Made by a program: the position numbers and the translations under genes
Assembly (NCBI RefSeq): GCF_014841615.1
Contig: NZ_JACYUG010000004.1
Coordinates: 1 to 64,000, forward strand
Source of the DNA: Sphingomonas sp. CFBP 8760
Lineage (GTDB): Bacteria > Pseudomonadota > Alphaproteobacteria > Sphingomonadales > Sphingomonadaceae
Direction of reading: 5' to 3'
Length of the DNA: 64,000 nt
Notes under the pieces: generated by a model
The model's database searches: none
What the model was told of the DNA's origin: nothing
Seen by the model: the letters and a program-made list of their open reading frames with translations, nothing else
Part shown: in pieces, positions 8,589-18,266 of the stretch
Numbering within the stretch: position 1 is the first letter of the stretch
Layout: the number at the start of each line of letters is the position of its first letter

Positions 8589-11500
8589 GTGAGGAAGTCG
8601 ATTCTGAAGGGCGCCGTCGCATCCGGTGCGATGGCGGTCATGCTGACGGCGACGGGCGCCGCGGCCCGGACGACCGGCGAGCCCGCGGGTCAGGCAGCGG
8701 ACCAGACGGCCCAAACGGCGGCCCAGCCCGCGACCCAGCCGACGACATCCTCACCGCAAGGCGCGGTGCCCCCCGGCGTCACCCCCGACAACAGCGCGGC
8801 CCCGGCGCAGGCGGCCGATGTGCCGACCGCCACCGGCCCCTCGCCCGGTCCCACGGCGACCGACGGCGCGGATCAGGCGGCGGAGGGGGGCGAGGATATC
8901 GTCGTCACCGGTTTCCGCCGCAGTCTGGCCGAAGGGCTGGCGTTGAAGCGCGAGGCGGTCGGCGTGCGCGATTCGATCGTCGCGGAGGATATCGGCAAGT
9001 TCCCCGAGGCGAACGTCGCCGATTCGCTGCAACGCATCCCCGGCGTGATCCTGAGCCGCGACGGCGCGTCCAACGAGGGGCAGCGGATCAGCATCCGCGG
9101 CCTGCCTTCCGACTTCGTGGTGACGACGATCAACATGGCGCCGGTGCGCTCCACCTCCTCGCTCGACGCGGGCGGATCGTCGCGCAACTTCAACTACGAC
9201 GTGTTCCCGTCCGAACTGTTCGGCCGCGTCGACGTGTACAAGACGCCGCTCGCCAATCTGGAAGAGGGCGGGATCGGCGGCAATGTCGATCTGCAGACGC
9301 CGCGCCCGTTCGACAGCAAGGGGCGGGTGATCCGCTATACGGCCCAGGCGAACTACAACACCCAGTCGAAGAAATGGGGGCCGCGCGGCTCGCTGTTGCT
9401 GAGCGACACGATCGGCAATTTCGGTGCGCTGCTGGGCGTCGCCTATTCCAAGACGATCAACGAGCGGTCGGGCTTCCAGTCGACCGGCGGCTACAACTCG
9501 TCGGAGATCGGGTCGCGCGGCTATCGCACCCCCGCCGGGCAGGCGCGGCCGCTGGTCGGCCCGTTCGAGTTCCAGCTGGATACTAACAATCCGCGCGCCA
9601 ATCTGGGCGGGCTGACCGCCGCGCAGGTCAATAACGGGCTGCTGCCGCGCTTCTACCGCGTGTTCGCATCGGACAACGATCGCGAGCGGCTGGGGCTGGT
9701 CGGCTCGCTCCAGTACAAGACCGACCGGCTGGATGTCAGCTTTGACGGCATCTATTCGCAGCTGAAGGATATCGGCGACGAATATACCTGGGGCGTGGCG
9801 GTGCGGAACAGCCGCACCACCGCGACCACCACCGACCTGCCGGGGCGCGGCACCAATTCGGGCATCATCCCGCTGGACGTGAAGCTGGACGAGTACAACA
9901 ACCTGTACGGCACGTTCGGCAACACCAACATCGTCACCGAAAGCCTGTACCGCACCAGCGAGACCAAATTCCGTTACGGCATCGTCCGCGCCGCCTATGA
10001 CGTGACCGACCGGTTGAAGGTATCCGCGCAGGGGAATCTGAGCGACAGCCGCGCCTATAAGGAAGGCAACCGGATCGCGAGCAACATCTACGGCGCGACG
10101 ACGACGTTCGATCCGACCGGCAACGTCACCTATCCGACGATCACCTCCACGATCGATCCGACCAACCCGCGCAACTATGTGGTGCCGACGCTGGGCTTCG
10201 GCCGCGACGACGAACTGGACAAGCAGCGCACCGCGCGGGCGATGGCCGACTGGCGGCTGGTCGACGACAACGAGCGGCTGTTCACGCTGCGGCTGGGCGG
10301 CAGCTACGTCTCCACGATCAAGCAGATCGAGCGGCGCGACGGCAGCGCCATCGCGCAGGCCCGCACCCTGCCGGGCGGCGGCACGTTCCGCACGATCGAC
10401 GTGTTCGCCAACATGAACCCGACGATCCCGATCGGCCCCTTGCGCAACGGCGGCAACAGCGGTTTCCCGTCGCAATTCGCCACCTTCCCGCGCAACTTCA
10501 TCGAAGGGACGCTGGACGCGCACGGAGCAAACATCGCGTCGCCGGTGCAGTTGAACGGCGCGTTCCGGGCGGAGGAGCAGGTGGCGACCGGCTTCTTCGA
10601 GGTGGATTTCAAGATGCCGCTGCTGGGCAGCGAGCTGCGCGGCAATGCCGGCCTGCGATATTCGGATACGAAGACCGTGGTCGACAATTTCGTCGCGAAC
10701 GGGCGCGGCGGTTTCAGCCCCGATACCCGGCGCGGCGGCTATGACAATTTCCTGCCGTCCGCCAGCGTGGCGTTCGACCTGCGCGAGAACCTGACGCTGC
10801 GCGCCTCGGCGGGGCAGACGATCACCCGCAACGCGCTGTCGACGATCGCGGGCAGCACGCTCATCCCCAATCCGTTCAACGCCGACGTGACGCAGGGCAA
10901 CCCGAACCTGCGCCCGCAGCTGGCCTCGCAATACGACGCGGTGGCGGAATGGTATTTCGCGCCGGGCGCCTTGTTCAGCGTCGGCGTGTTCAAGAAGGAC
11001 ATCACCGACCGGCCGTTCGCGGTGCAGGATTTCGTGACGTTCGGCTCGCTGGGCGTACCGGCGACGGTGTTCAACGCGGTGTCGCTGGGCTTCCCGAGCG
11101 GGGAAATTCCTGCCGATTTCCTCGTGCGCCGCACGATCATCGTCAACCAGAACCAGTTGTCGCTGAAGGGGCTGGAAGTCGCGTACCAGCAGAACTTCAC
11201 CTTCCTGCCCAAGCCGTTCGACGGGCTGGGCGTGACCAGCAGCTTCACGCTGATCGACCAGACCGGCACCGACTTCGTCTCGTCGTCGGGCAAGCGGGTG
11301 GGCATCCAGGCCGGCGTGCCCGATTATTCGTACAGCATCACCGGTTTCTACGAGAAGGGGCCGTTCTCGCTGCGCGGATCGTACAACTACCGCGCGAAGA
11401 CCGGGCAGACCGACGTCAACCAGGGCAACGACCAGATCCCCTACACCGCGCCGCAGGGGTTCCTGGATGCGACCGCCAGTTTCCGCCTGAACGACTATAT

Positions 11501-11654
11501 CGAGTTCCGGGTCGATGCGCTGAACATCACCAACACCAACGTCTACACCTATTACGACAATCCCGATCAGCCGAACGGCAACGGCAAGACGCGGCGGGAC
11601 AATTCGTTCTTCAACGGCACCACGATCTCGTTCGGGGTGCGGGGGAAGTTCTGA
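8589..11654 (+). CDS. TonB-dependent outer-membrane receptor (large, TIGR01782-like)
   Basis: A 1021-residue receptor of the Xanthomonas/Caulobacter class. After the signal peptide (MRKSILKGAVASGAMAVM.., to about residue 27) comes a long Gln/Ala/Pro-rich linker, a TonB-box-like DIVVTGFRRSLAEGLALKRE, and a plug with EDIGKFPEANVADSLQRIPG and ISIRGLPSDF. The barrel ends in a typical FNGTTISFGVRGKF C-terminus. Two starts compete: ATG 8583 abuts the AAGAGGGG ribosome-binding site, whereas GTG 8589 has it at a normal 6-base spacing, so GTG is preferred. A plug phrase very like that of the receptor at 54608 (SLQRIPG) shows these two are closer to each other than to the receptor at 5319. Ligand unknown. 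Confidence 0.9.
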   Translation: MRKSILKGAVASGAMAVMLTATGAAARTTGEPAGQAADQTAQTAAQPATQPTTSSPQGAVPPGVTPDNSAAPAQAADVPTATGPSPGPTATDGADQAAEGGEDIVVTGFRRSLAEGLALKREAVGVRDSIVAEDIGKFPEANVADSLQRIPGVILSRDGASNEGQRISIRGLPSDFVVTTINMAPVRSTSSLDAGGSSRNFNYDVFPSELFGRVDVYKTPLANLEEGGIGGNVDLQTPRPFDSKGRVIRYTAQANYNTQSKKWGPRGSLLLSDTIGNFGALLGVAYSKTINERSGFQSTGGYNSSEIGSRGYRTPAGQARPLVGPFEFQLDTNNPRANLGGLTAAQVNNGLLPRFYRVFASDNDRERLGLVGSLQYKTDRLDVSFDGIYSQLKDIGDEYTWGVAVRNSRTTATTTDLPGRGTNSGIIPLDVKLDEYNNLYGTFGNTNIVTESLYRTSETKFRYGIVRAAYDVTDRLKVSAQGNLSDSRAYKEGNRIASNIYGATTTFDPTGNVTYPTITSTIDPTNPRNYVVPTLGFGRDDELDKQRTARAMADWRLVDDNERLFTLRLGGSYVSTIKQIERRDGSAIAQARTLPGGGTFRTIDVFANMNPTIPIGPLRNGGNSGFPSQFATFPRNFIEGTLDAHGANIASPVQLNGAFRAEEQVATGFFEVDFKMPLLGSELRGNAGLRYSDTKTVVDNFVANGRGGFSPDTRRGGYDNFLPSASVAFDLRENLTLRASAGQTITRNALSTIAGSTLIPNPFNADVTQGNPNLRPQLASQYDAVAEWYFAPGALFSVGVFKKDITDRPFAVQDFVTFGSLGVPATVFNAVSLGFPSGEIPADFLVRRTIIVNQNQLSLKGLEVAYQQNFTFLPKPFDGLGVTSSFTLIDQTGTDFVSSSGKRVGIQAGVPDYSYSITGFYEKGPFSLRGSYNYRAKTGQTDVNQGNDQIPYTAPQGFLDATASFRLNDYIEFRVDALNITNTNVYTYYDNPDQPNGNGKTRRDNSFFNGTTISFGVRGKF

Positions 11655-11679
11655 GGAACTGACGGGACAGGTCCGACCC

Positions 11680-11772
11680 GATCCGTCGTTGCGCGCGTAG
11701 CGACGCAATCCGGCGTGGCGGGCGCGGGGCCGCTGGATTGCCGCGTCGCTGCGCTCCTCGCAATGACGGATC
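11680..11772. repeat. imperfect inverted repeat (GTCATTGCGAGG..GCAATCC family)
   Basis: Arms 11680-11715 and 11731-11772 pair over most of their length with small gaps. The sequence (GATCCGTCATTGCGAGGAGC.. on one strand) matches a very common intergenic repeat type of alphaproteobacteria. It lies between the convergent receptor and ABC-F genes and may act as a bidirectional transcription end. Confidence 0.65.
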
Positions 11773-11816
11773 GGGGGGACGGATCGGGCGGGACCGACCG
11801 GGCGGGGGCAGGGCGG

Positions 11817-13676
11817 TTACGCCGCCTCCAGCGCCTCGGTCGCTTCCAGCCATTTCGCCTCGACCACGTCGATCTTGGCCTGCACCTCGGCGCGGCGCTT
11901 GTTCAGGTCGCCCATCCCCAGCTTCGCGAACCGGGGTTCGGCGCCGGCGGGGTCGAACATCGCGCGGTCGATCGCGTTCCGCTCCGTGGTCAGGCGGGCG
12001 GTGTCGGCCTCCAGATCGCGGATCGTCTTGCGCAGCGCGGTCTCGCGGTCGCGAGCGTCGGCCACCGCCTTCTTGTTGGCCTTGCGATCCGCCTTGGTCG
12101 CGCCCGCCGCGGGGGCATCGCCCTTGAGGACGAAGGCGATGTAATCGTCGAGGCTGCCGTCGAATTCCTTGGCGGTGCCGTTGTCGACCAGCACGAGGCG
12201 GTCGGCGGTCAGTTCCAGCATGTGGCGATCGTGGCTGACCAGCACGACGGCGCCGGTATAGGCGTTGAGCGCCTGCACCAGCGCCTCGCGCGCGTCGACA
12301 TCCAGGTGGTTGGTCGGCTCGTCGAGGATCAGCAGGTGCGGCGCGTCGCGGGTGATGAGCGCCAGCGCGAGCCGCGCCTTCTCGCCGCCGGACATCTTGC
12401 CGACCTTGCCGATCGCCTTGTCGCCCGAAAAGCCGAAACGCCCGAGCTGGCTGCGCACCGCGGCGGGGCTGGCCCCCTTCATGATGCGGGTCATGTGTTC
12501 GAGCGGGGTATCGTCGGAGTCCAGTTCCTCGACCTGATACTGGGTGAAATAGCCGACCTTCATCTTGCCCGACGCATTCATCTCGCCATCGATCGGCGTC
12601 AGCTGCGCGGCGAGCAGGCGGGCCAGCGTGGTCTTGCCGTTGCCGTTGCGGCCGAGCAGCGCGACGCGGTCGTCGGGGTCGAGACGCATGTTGAGCCGCT
12701 TGAGGATCGGGGTTTCGGTGTAACCGACCGACGCCATGTCGAGCGTGATGAGCGGCGGGCGCAGTTCGCTGGGATCGGGGAAGTCGAACGACAGCGAGGG
12801 ATCGTTGGCGAGTTCGGCGATCGGCTGCATCTTGGCCAGCATTTTCTGCCGGCTCTGCGCCTGTTTGGCGGTGGAGGCGCGGGCGGAGTTGCGCGCGACG
12901 TAATCCTGCAGCTTGGCGCGCTGCACGTCCTGATTGGCCTTGGCCGCGGCGAGCTGCGCCATCCGCTCGGCCCGCTGACGCTCGAACGCGTCGTAGCCGC
13001 CGGGATAGAGCGTGATCTTGCCGCCCTGGAGGTGGAGGATGTGATCGACGACGTTGTTGAGGAAATCGCGTTCGTGGCTGACGACGACGATCGTCGCCTG
13101 ATAGGATTTCAGGAAATCCTCCAGCCACATGACGGCTTCGAGATCGAGGTGGTTCGACGGTTCGTCGAGCAGCAGCACATCGGGCTGCGAGAACAGCAGC
13201 GCGGCGAGCGCGACGCGCATCTTCCAGCCGCCCGAGAAACTGTCGAGCGGCTGCGCCTGCATCCCCTCGTCGAAGCCGAGGCCGAGCAGGATCTGCGCGG
13301 CGCGGGCGGGGGCGGTATAGGCGTCGATCGCGATCAGCCGCTCGTACACGTCGCCGAGGCGATCGGGGTCCTCGCACGTCTCGCTCTCGATCATCAGCGC
13401 GGCGCGTTCCTTGTCGGCGGCCAGCACCGTGTCGAACGGCGTCTCCTGACCGGCCGGTGCCTCCTGCGCGATGTAGCCGAGGCGGCTGCCGCGCGGCATT
13501 TCCGCCGTGCCCTCGTCGGGTTCGAGCAGCCCGGCGATGACGCGGACCATGGTCGACTTGCCCGCGCCGTTGCGGCCGATCAGGCCGACCCGGCTGCCGG
13601 GAGGAAGCGCCGCCGACGCGCCGTCGAGGATCGTGCGGCCGCCGAGGCGCACGGTGATGCCGTTCAGGTTGAGCAT
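11817..13676 (-). CDS. ABC-F family ATPase (ribosome-associated, Uup/YheS-like)
   Basis: A 619-residue protein with two ABC domains and no membrane segments. Walker A motifs are GRNGAGKST (about 34-42) and GRNGNGKTT; signature motifs are SFSGGW and MSGGEKARLA; both Walker B segments (LLLDEPSNHLD, LILDEPTNHLD) are followed by the NHLD sequence diagnostic of ABC-F. The linker between domains is Arg/Gln/Lys-rich, and a charged C-terminal coiled coil ends the protein. ABC-F proteins bind the ribosomal E site and relieve stalling, and some give antibiotic resistance. Sub-family assignment is uncertain. The start at MLNLNG is the family-typical N-terminus. Monocistronic. Confidence 0.9.
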   Translation of the reverse strand: MLNLNGITVRLGGRTILDGASAALPPGSRVGLIGRNGAGKSTMVRVIAGLLEPDEGTAEMPRGSRLGYIAQEAPAGQETPFDTVLAADKERAALMIESETCEDPDRLGDVYERLIAIDAYTAPARAAQILLGLGFDEGMQAQPLDSFSGGWKMRVALAALLFSQPDVLLLDEPSNHLDLEAVMWLEDFLKSYQATIVVVSHERDFLNNVVDHILHLQGGKITLYPGGYDAFERQRAERMAQLAAAKANQDVQRAKLQDYVARNSARASTAKQAQSRQKMLAKMQPIAELANDPSLSFDFPDPSELRPPLITLDMASVGYTETPILKRLNMRLDPDDRVALLGRNGNGKTTLARLLAAQLTPIDGEMNASGKMKVGYFTQYQVEELDSDDTPLEHMTRIMKGASPAAVRSQLGRFGFSGDKAIGKVGKMSGGEKARLALALITRDAPHLLILDEPTNHLDVDAREALVQALNAYTGAVVLVSHDRHMLELTADRLVLVDNGTAKEFDGSLDDYIAFVLKGDAPAAGATKADRKANKKAVADARDRETALRKTIRDLEADTARLTTERNAIDRAMFDPAGAEPRFAKLGMGDLNKRRAEVQAKIDVVEAKWLEATEALEAA

Positions 13677-13945
13677 GGGCAGGGCTGATAGCAGATTTAC
13701 GCTGCGGGCGCGAGCGGGGGCGGGAACTGCTTCGCGATACCGCCGCAGCGATCATGGCCCGATCGACCCGAACAGGTTCGATTTTCCCTAAAAATGGATT
13801 TGAAAACATTTGGTTAACGGGAAATCTGTGTGCATTGGATCTACCCCGCAGCGATGAGGGACCATCGCCGCACATGACGGAATGGCATTCCGCGGCGGCC
13901 AGATGATCGTTGCAGCGCACCATCCCGCGATGACGGGGATCGATC

Positions 13946-14980
13946 ATGCACGACGGCCGGATCACGAGTCTGGACATGCTGCGCGGGCTGGCCGTGGTGT
14001 TGATGGTGTTCGGCCATTGCCTGGTATGGGGCCGGTACGGCGAGATATGGGCGCCTTATGGTATCATGTCGGGTGCCTTGACGGCCGTCCGCATGCCGAT
14101 CCTGTTCATCATCAGCGGGTTGCTGGCCGCGAGCCTGCGGGAGAAGAACTGGACCGTCGTCGGCAGACGAATCGTCAACCTGTGCTGGGTCTATGCCATC
14201 TGGGTATCGGTGATCGTGCTGCTGGGCGCGGTGCTGGAACCGGACGACGGGATGTCGATCGGCATCGTGCGGCTGGCCGCGGAGTTCGTCCGGCCGCAGA
14301 CGGTGATGTGGTTCATCTGGTCGCTCGCGCTCTATTCGATCATCCTCTACGTCTCGCGGGAGTTGCCCGGTAGATGGATCGTGGCGGGTGCGGTGGGCGT
14401 GTCGTTCGCGGGGTATGCGATCGCGTTGCAGCCCTTCTCCTACGAAAACTTCTTCCGCTATGCCGGTTTCTTCTTCGTCGGTGCGCTGTGCCGCGACCGG
14501 GTGATCGCCTTCGTCACGGGTTCCTTCTCGTGGCGGCTTGCCGGCATCCTGACCGGCCTGCTGGTGCTGGTGCATCTGGCCGCGTCCCCGATGGAGGCGG
14601 CGCTGGGGTGGAAGGTGCTGGCGGTGCCCGAGCGGTTCGTGATCTGCGCGATCATCCTTCAGGCGGCCTGTGTGCTGCCCATGCTCTCGATCTCGTCGCT
14701 GCTCTGCCAGCTGGGCCGCAAGACCTTGCCGATCTATGTCGGGCATCTGCCGATCCTGCTCATGGCCCGCACGATGATCCCGCCGCTGGGCGCGGCGACG
14801 GATATCCTGGTGCCCCTGATGCTCACGGTCATCGTCGTCGCCGGCAGTCTGGCGGTGGAGCGCATCGCCATCGCCGTGGGCGTGCCGTGGTTCTATGCGC
14901 GGCCGCAATGGATCAACAAGGGCACCGCGCGGCGCATCGCCGGGTATCTGCCGATCCCGGGTGGGTCGATCGCCCGGTAA
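13946..14980 (+). CDS. acyltransferase-3 type membrane protein
   Basis: A 344-residue inner-membrane protein with about ten hydrophobic segments. The N-terminal RITSLDMLRGLAVVLMVFGH is the acyltransferase-3 (OafA/WecH-like) signature with the conserved Arg and His, followed by the MPILFIISGLL loop. These enzymes move acetyl or succinyl groups onto surface glycans or other periplasmic acceptors. The next gene is a paralogue of the same length and order of motifs, so this is a tandem duplication. Start ATG 13946 has a GGGGATC stretch upstream. The acceptor is unknown. Confidence 0.8.
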   Translation: MHDGRITSLDMLRGLAVVLMVFGHCLVWGRYGEIWAPYGIMSGALTAVRMPILFIISGLLAASLREKNWTVVGRRIVNLCWVYAIWVSVIVLLGAVLEPDDGMSIGIVRLAAEFVRPQTVMWFIWSLALYSIILYVSRELPGRWIVAGAVGVSFAGYAIALQPFSYENFFRYAGFFFVGALCRDRVIAFVTGSFSWRLAGILTGLLVLVHLAASPMEAALGWKVLAVPERFVICAIILQAACVLPMLSISSLLCQLGRKTLPIYVGHLPILLMARTMIPPLGAATDILVPLMLTVIVVAGSLAVERIAIAVGVPWFYARPQWINKGTARRIAGYLPIPGGSIAR

Positions 14981-15068
14981 ATCCGGCGCCGTTACGCGTG
15001 GTTTATCCGTCCTTAACCATGATTCGCTAACCCCCGTGCCGACATTGGATCGGGCGGGGCGGAACAGG

Positions 15069-16106
15069 ATGGACACGAGGGACCGGATCGTCGGGCTGGA
15101 CATGTTGCGCGGCCTCGCCGTGATGCTGATGGTGTTCGGCCACTGCGTCAGCTGGGGCGATTACGGGGCGATGTTCGCGCCGTATCAGGCGCTGGGCTGG
15201 GCGCTGACCGGGGTGCGGATGCCGGTGCTGGTGCTGATCAGCGGTACGCTGGCGCATGGCCTGTTGCGGGCGGACGCCGCGCGATTGCGGGCACGGCTCG
15301 GCCATTTCGGCTGGACCTATGCGATCTGGATGCCCGTCGTGCTGCTGTTCACCGTCACCTGCCTGAATCCGGTGCCGATGCGGATCGGCGTGGACACGCT
15401 GATCGGCGAATGCATCCGGCCGATGACGGTGATGTGGTTCGTCTGGGTGCTGGCGATCTATACCGTCGTGCTGTTCGCGACGCGCCGGGTGCCGCGCGCC
15501 ACGGTCGCGGGGGTGGCGATCCTGCTGTCGATCGTCGGCTATGCCGTCGAACTGCCAGTGTTCTCGCACGGCAACCTGCTGCGCTATGCCGGGCTGTTCT
15601 TCGTCGGCGCCCTGTACCGGGCGGAGGTGATGCGGCTGGTGACGATGCGGTTCTCGTGGAAGCTGATGGCGGCGCTGGTGGCCGGCCTGATCCCGCTGCA
15701 TGTCGCGGGGCAGGCGCTGCGCGCGGGCGAGGGCTGGCAGATACTGGGCGTGCCCGAGCGGTTCCTGCTGTGCGCGATCGCCCTGCACGGGGTGCAGCTG
15801 CTGTACCGCCTGCCGGTCGCCGCGCCGATCGCCCGGCTGGGGCAGAAGACGCTGCCGGTGTTCGTCGCGCATCTGCCGGTGCTGCTGATGGCCAGGATGG
15901 TGCTGCCCGGATTGGGCGGGGTGATCGCCCCCGTGGTGCTGGCGATCCTGAGTATCGCCGGCAGCCTGATGGTGGAACGGATCGCGATCGCGGCGGGCGC
16001 GGGCTGGCTCTATGCGCGACCGGGCTGGGCGAGTGCGGTCGCGGCGCGGCACATGATGGAGCAGCTGCCGAGGCTGGCGGCGCAGTGGGTGCGACCCGCC
16101 GTCTAG
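15069..16106 (+). CDS. acyltransferase-3 type membrane protein (tandem paralogue)
   Basis: 345 residues, a paralogue of the preceding gene, with matching landmarks throughout: RIVGLDMLRGLAVMLMVFGH, RMPVLVLISGTL, RPMTVMWFVWVLAIYT, RYAGLFFVGALYR, VPERFLLCAI, LGQKTLPVFVAHLPVLLMAR. The downstream part is equally conserved, so this is a whole-gene duplication. The open frame extends 58 codons upstream, but the signature N-terminus and GGAACAGG site favour ATG 15069. The 88-base gap from the first copy contains GTTTATCCGTC, also seen at about 17012-17022 upstream of bioF. Probable envelope or exopolysaccharide acylation. Confidence 0.8.
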   Translation: MDTRDRIVGLDMLRGLAVMLMVFGHCVSWGDYGAMFAPYQALGWALTGVRMPVLVLISGTLAHGLLRADAARLRARLGHFGWTYAIWMPVVLLFTVTCLNPVPMRIGVDTLIGECIRPMTVMWFVWVLAIYTVVLFATRRVPRATVAGVAILLSIVGYAVELPVFSHGNLLRYAGLFFVGALYRAEVMRLVTMRFSWKLMAALVAGLIPLHVAGQALRAGEGWQILGVPERFLLCAIALHGVQLLYRLPVAAPIARLGQKTLPVFVAHLPVLLMARMVLPGLGGVIAPVVLAILSIAGSLMVERIAIAAGAGWLYARPGWASAVAARHMMEQLPRLAAQWVRPAV

Positions 16107-16137
16107 CGCGGTTCCCGTTTGCCGACGCGATCCGGGG

Positions 16138-16935
16138 TCATTCCGCCGGTACGAGGCCGGCATCGATCCGATGGACGGCGTGGGGGCGACGATCGACGAG
16201 CAGGATGGCCGGTACGATCGTATGGCGCACGATGTGTTGCAGGATCGTCCGCAGCGCCAGGGCGAAGGCGAGCATCTCGCCCGTTTCCTCGACCGTATGC
16301 ATCATGACCATGACGGGCAGATTGTCGATCGCATCGAGCGCCAGGCCCGATGCCATGGCATGATCCGCGACATACCCTTCCGGCAGTTCGAGCCCGATCG
16401 CCGCCAGCGCATAGACCCATCCCGCGATCAGCAGCCCCCATCGCGTTTCCTTCGGCAAGGCGAGCGCGAACCGCGCAAGAATGGCGGCGGTCGCGACGAA
16501 GGCGATCGAGTAGGGAATCACCCACGCGCTGAACAGCACCCCATGCGCTCCGCCTGCCGAGAGGACCCTGCCGACCTTCCCGGACAAGGCGTCATGCAGG
16601 CCCGCGCCCTCGTCGAGCGCCAGGAACAGCATGACGCAAGCCGCGAATATCCACCCGCGCTTCATCAATCGGCTGTCGGCGGTGCGCGCTGCAAATGCCG
16701 CCGCGGCCGCCGTCACCGCGATGGCAAAGGCGGACAGCAGGTTCGGCAGCGAATGTTCGCGGTCGAGATCGAATACTGACCGAAGATCATTATAGTCAGT
16801 ATAGCCGCTGCCATACAGCGCGATCTGCAAGATGACATGGGCAGCGATCAAGGTGGCGATGATCGTCAGATGCCCTCTGAACACGCTCGATGTGGCGATG
16901 GGCATGACAACCCGCTGTTGATTGGTGCGGATCAT
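16138..16935 (-). CDS. multipass inner-membrane protein of unknown function
   Basis: 265 residues with roughly seven hydrophobic segments. I do not recognise the family. Striking features are polar residues within or near membrane segments: LALDEGAGLHD (about 105-115) and MMHTVEETGEML (near 220-231), an Asp/Glu/His set that could bind metal or form an active site as in some intramembrane enzymes. GGGGACGTC precedes ATG 16935 as ribosome-binding site; an internal Met at residue 11 is an alternative start. It is convergent with the acyltransferase pair and divergent from the biotin operon across a 206-base AT-richer region. Confidence 0.7.
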   Translation of the reverse strand: MIRTNQQRVVMPIATSSVFRGHLTIIATLIAAHVILQIALYGSGYTDYNDLRSVFDLDREHSLPNLLSAFAIAVTAAAAAFAARTADSRLMKRGWIFAACVMLFLALDEGAGLHDALSGKVGRVLSAGGAHGVLFSAWVIPYSIAFVATAAILARFALALPKETRWGLLIAGWVYALAAIGLELPEGYVADHAMASGLALDAIDNLPVMVMMHTVEETGEMLAFALALRTILQHIVRHTIVPAILLVDRRPHAVHRIDAGLVPAE

Positions 16936-17033
16936 GACGTCCCCATGGTCTTGTATTATTTAACCCTTGCATATCAATGAGGCTGTCTCCGGTCTGTAAC
17001 ATAAGTGTAGTTTATCCGTCACGAAGCGGGCAT

Positions 17034-17063
17034 TTGTCACGCCGGCAGATGTGCCGGTATGGT
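17034..17063 (+). promoter_or_regulatory. candidate promoter of the biotin operon
   Basis: TTGTCA (17034-17039), 18-base spacer containing GCCGGC..GCCGG, then TATGGT (17058-17063). The -10 overlaps TGGTACATTTC (17060-17070), an 11-mer that recurs exactly upstream of the GTA cluster (20377-20387). No obvious BioR box (TTAT..ATAA) was seen. Confidence 0.35.
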
Positions 17064-17141
17064 ACATTTCCGGGTGCAAGGACGCCCGGCAACGTTCACC
17101 AGGCCCGCGTCGCCATCCATCCGCAAAAGGGCCATCACCCC

Positions 17142-18266
17142 ATGTCACCGCTGGCCGCCCTGCACGCCGATCTCGCCCGCCTGTCGCAGCAGGACCGCCG
17201 CCGCGCGCTGGCGCCGCGGCGGGGGGTGGATTTCTCGTCCAACGATTATCTGGGGCTGGCCGGATCGGCGCGGTTGCGCGGGGCGGTGGCGGCGGCGCTC
17301 GATCGCGGCGTGGCGGTGGGATCGGGCGGGTCGCGATTGCTGCGCGGCAATGCCCCCGAGCACGAGGCGCTGGAGGCGGCGGCGGCGCGCTTCTTCGGGA
17401 CGGCGGCGGCGCTGTTCTTCGCCAGCGGTTTCGCCGCCAATGCCGCGCTGTTCGCGACGCTGCCGCAGCGGGGCGACCTGATCGTCCATGACGCGCTGAT
17501 CCATGCCAGCGCGCATGAGGGGATGCGGCTGGGCCGCGCGGCGTGCGTGGCGGCGGCGCATAACGACGCCGGTGCGGTCGAGGATGCGATCGTCCGCTGG
17601 CGGCGGGACGGCGGCACGGGGACGGCGTGGATCGCGGTCGAGAGCCTGTACAGCATGGACGGCGACCGCGCGCCGCTGGCGGCGCTGGCCGAGGTGGCCG
17701 ACCGGCACGACGCGGTGCTGCTGATCGACGAGGCGCATGCGACGGGCGTTTTCGGGCCGGACGGGCGCGGGCTGGCGGCGGGGCTGGACGGGCGCGACAA
17801 CGTCATCACCCTGCGCACCTGTGGCAAGGCGCTGGGGTGCGAGGGCGCGCTGGTGTGCGGGCCGGCGGTGGCGTGCGATTTCCTGGTCAACCGGGGGCGG
17901 GGATTCATCTTCTCCACCGCGCCGTCGCCGCTGATGGCCTGCGCGGTCGAGGCGGCGTTGCGGATCGTGGCGGACGAGCCGGACCGGCGCGCGCGGCTGT
18001 GGGCGCGGGTGGCGGCGGCGGACGCGCTGCTGGCGCCGGTGGGCGTGGCGGTGACGGGATCGCAGATCATGACGCTGCCGGTGGGGGATGACGGTGCGGC
18101 GATGGCCATCGCGGCGGCGGTGCAGGCGGCGGGATACGACGTGCGCGGGATCAGGCCGCCGACGGTGCCGGCGGGAACCGCACGGCTGCGGATTTCGCTG
18201 ACGCTGAACGTGGAGGAACCGGATATCGCGGGACTGGCCGATATCCTGCGGGAGGTGCGGGCATGA
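17142..18266 (+). CDS. bioF: 8-amino-7-oxononanoate synthase
   Basis: Condenses pimeloyl thioester with L-alanine to 8-amino-7-oxononanoate, the first committed ring-building step of biotin synthesis. The 374-residue PLP enzyme has SSNDYLGLA (32-40), [11 protein letters not shown] (60-70), [12 protein letters not shown] (194-205) and the PLP lysine in TCGKALG (K229). The start ATG 17142 is taken from the family N-terminus, although the frame is open further upstream. It overlaps bioD by four bases (ATGA), which shows a translationally coupled operon. Cytoplasmic. Confidence 0.93.
   Translation: MSPLAALHADLARLSQQDRRRALAPRRGVDFSSNDYLGLAGSARLRGAVAAALDRGVAVGSGGSRLLRGNAPEHEALEAAAARFFGTAAALFFASGFAANAALFATLPQRGDLIVHDALIHASAHEGMRLGRAACVAAAHNDAGAVEDAIVRWRRDGGTGTAWIAVESLYSMDGDRAPLAALAEVADRHDAVLLIDEAHATGVFGPDGRGLAAGLDGRDNVITLRTCGKALGCEGALVCGPAVACDFLVNRGRGFIFSTAPSPLMACAVEAALRIVADEPDRRARLWARVAAADALLAPVGVAVTGSQIMTLPVGDDGAAMAIAAAVQAAGYDVRGIRPPTVPAGTARLRISLTLNVEEPDIAGLADILREVRA

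Noticed and set aside
8751..11708. 985-residue minus-strand open frame opposite the second receptor
   Set aside because: Same reasoning; the plus-strand receptor has all expected plug and barrel motifs.
15000..15030. CtrA-like site (TTAA-N7-TTAA) near TTATCCGTCCTTAACC
   Set aside because: The spacing between half sites is six rather than seven and the first half is TTAT, so the match is too weak.
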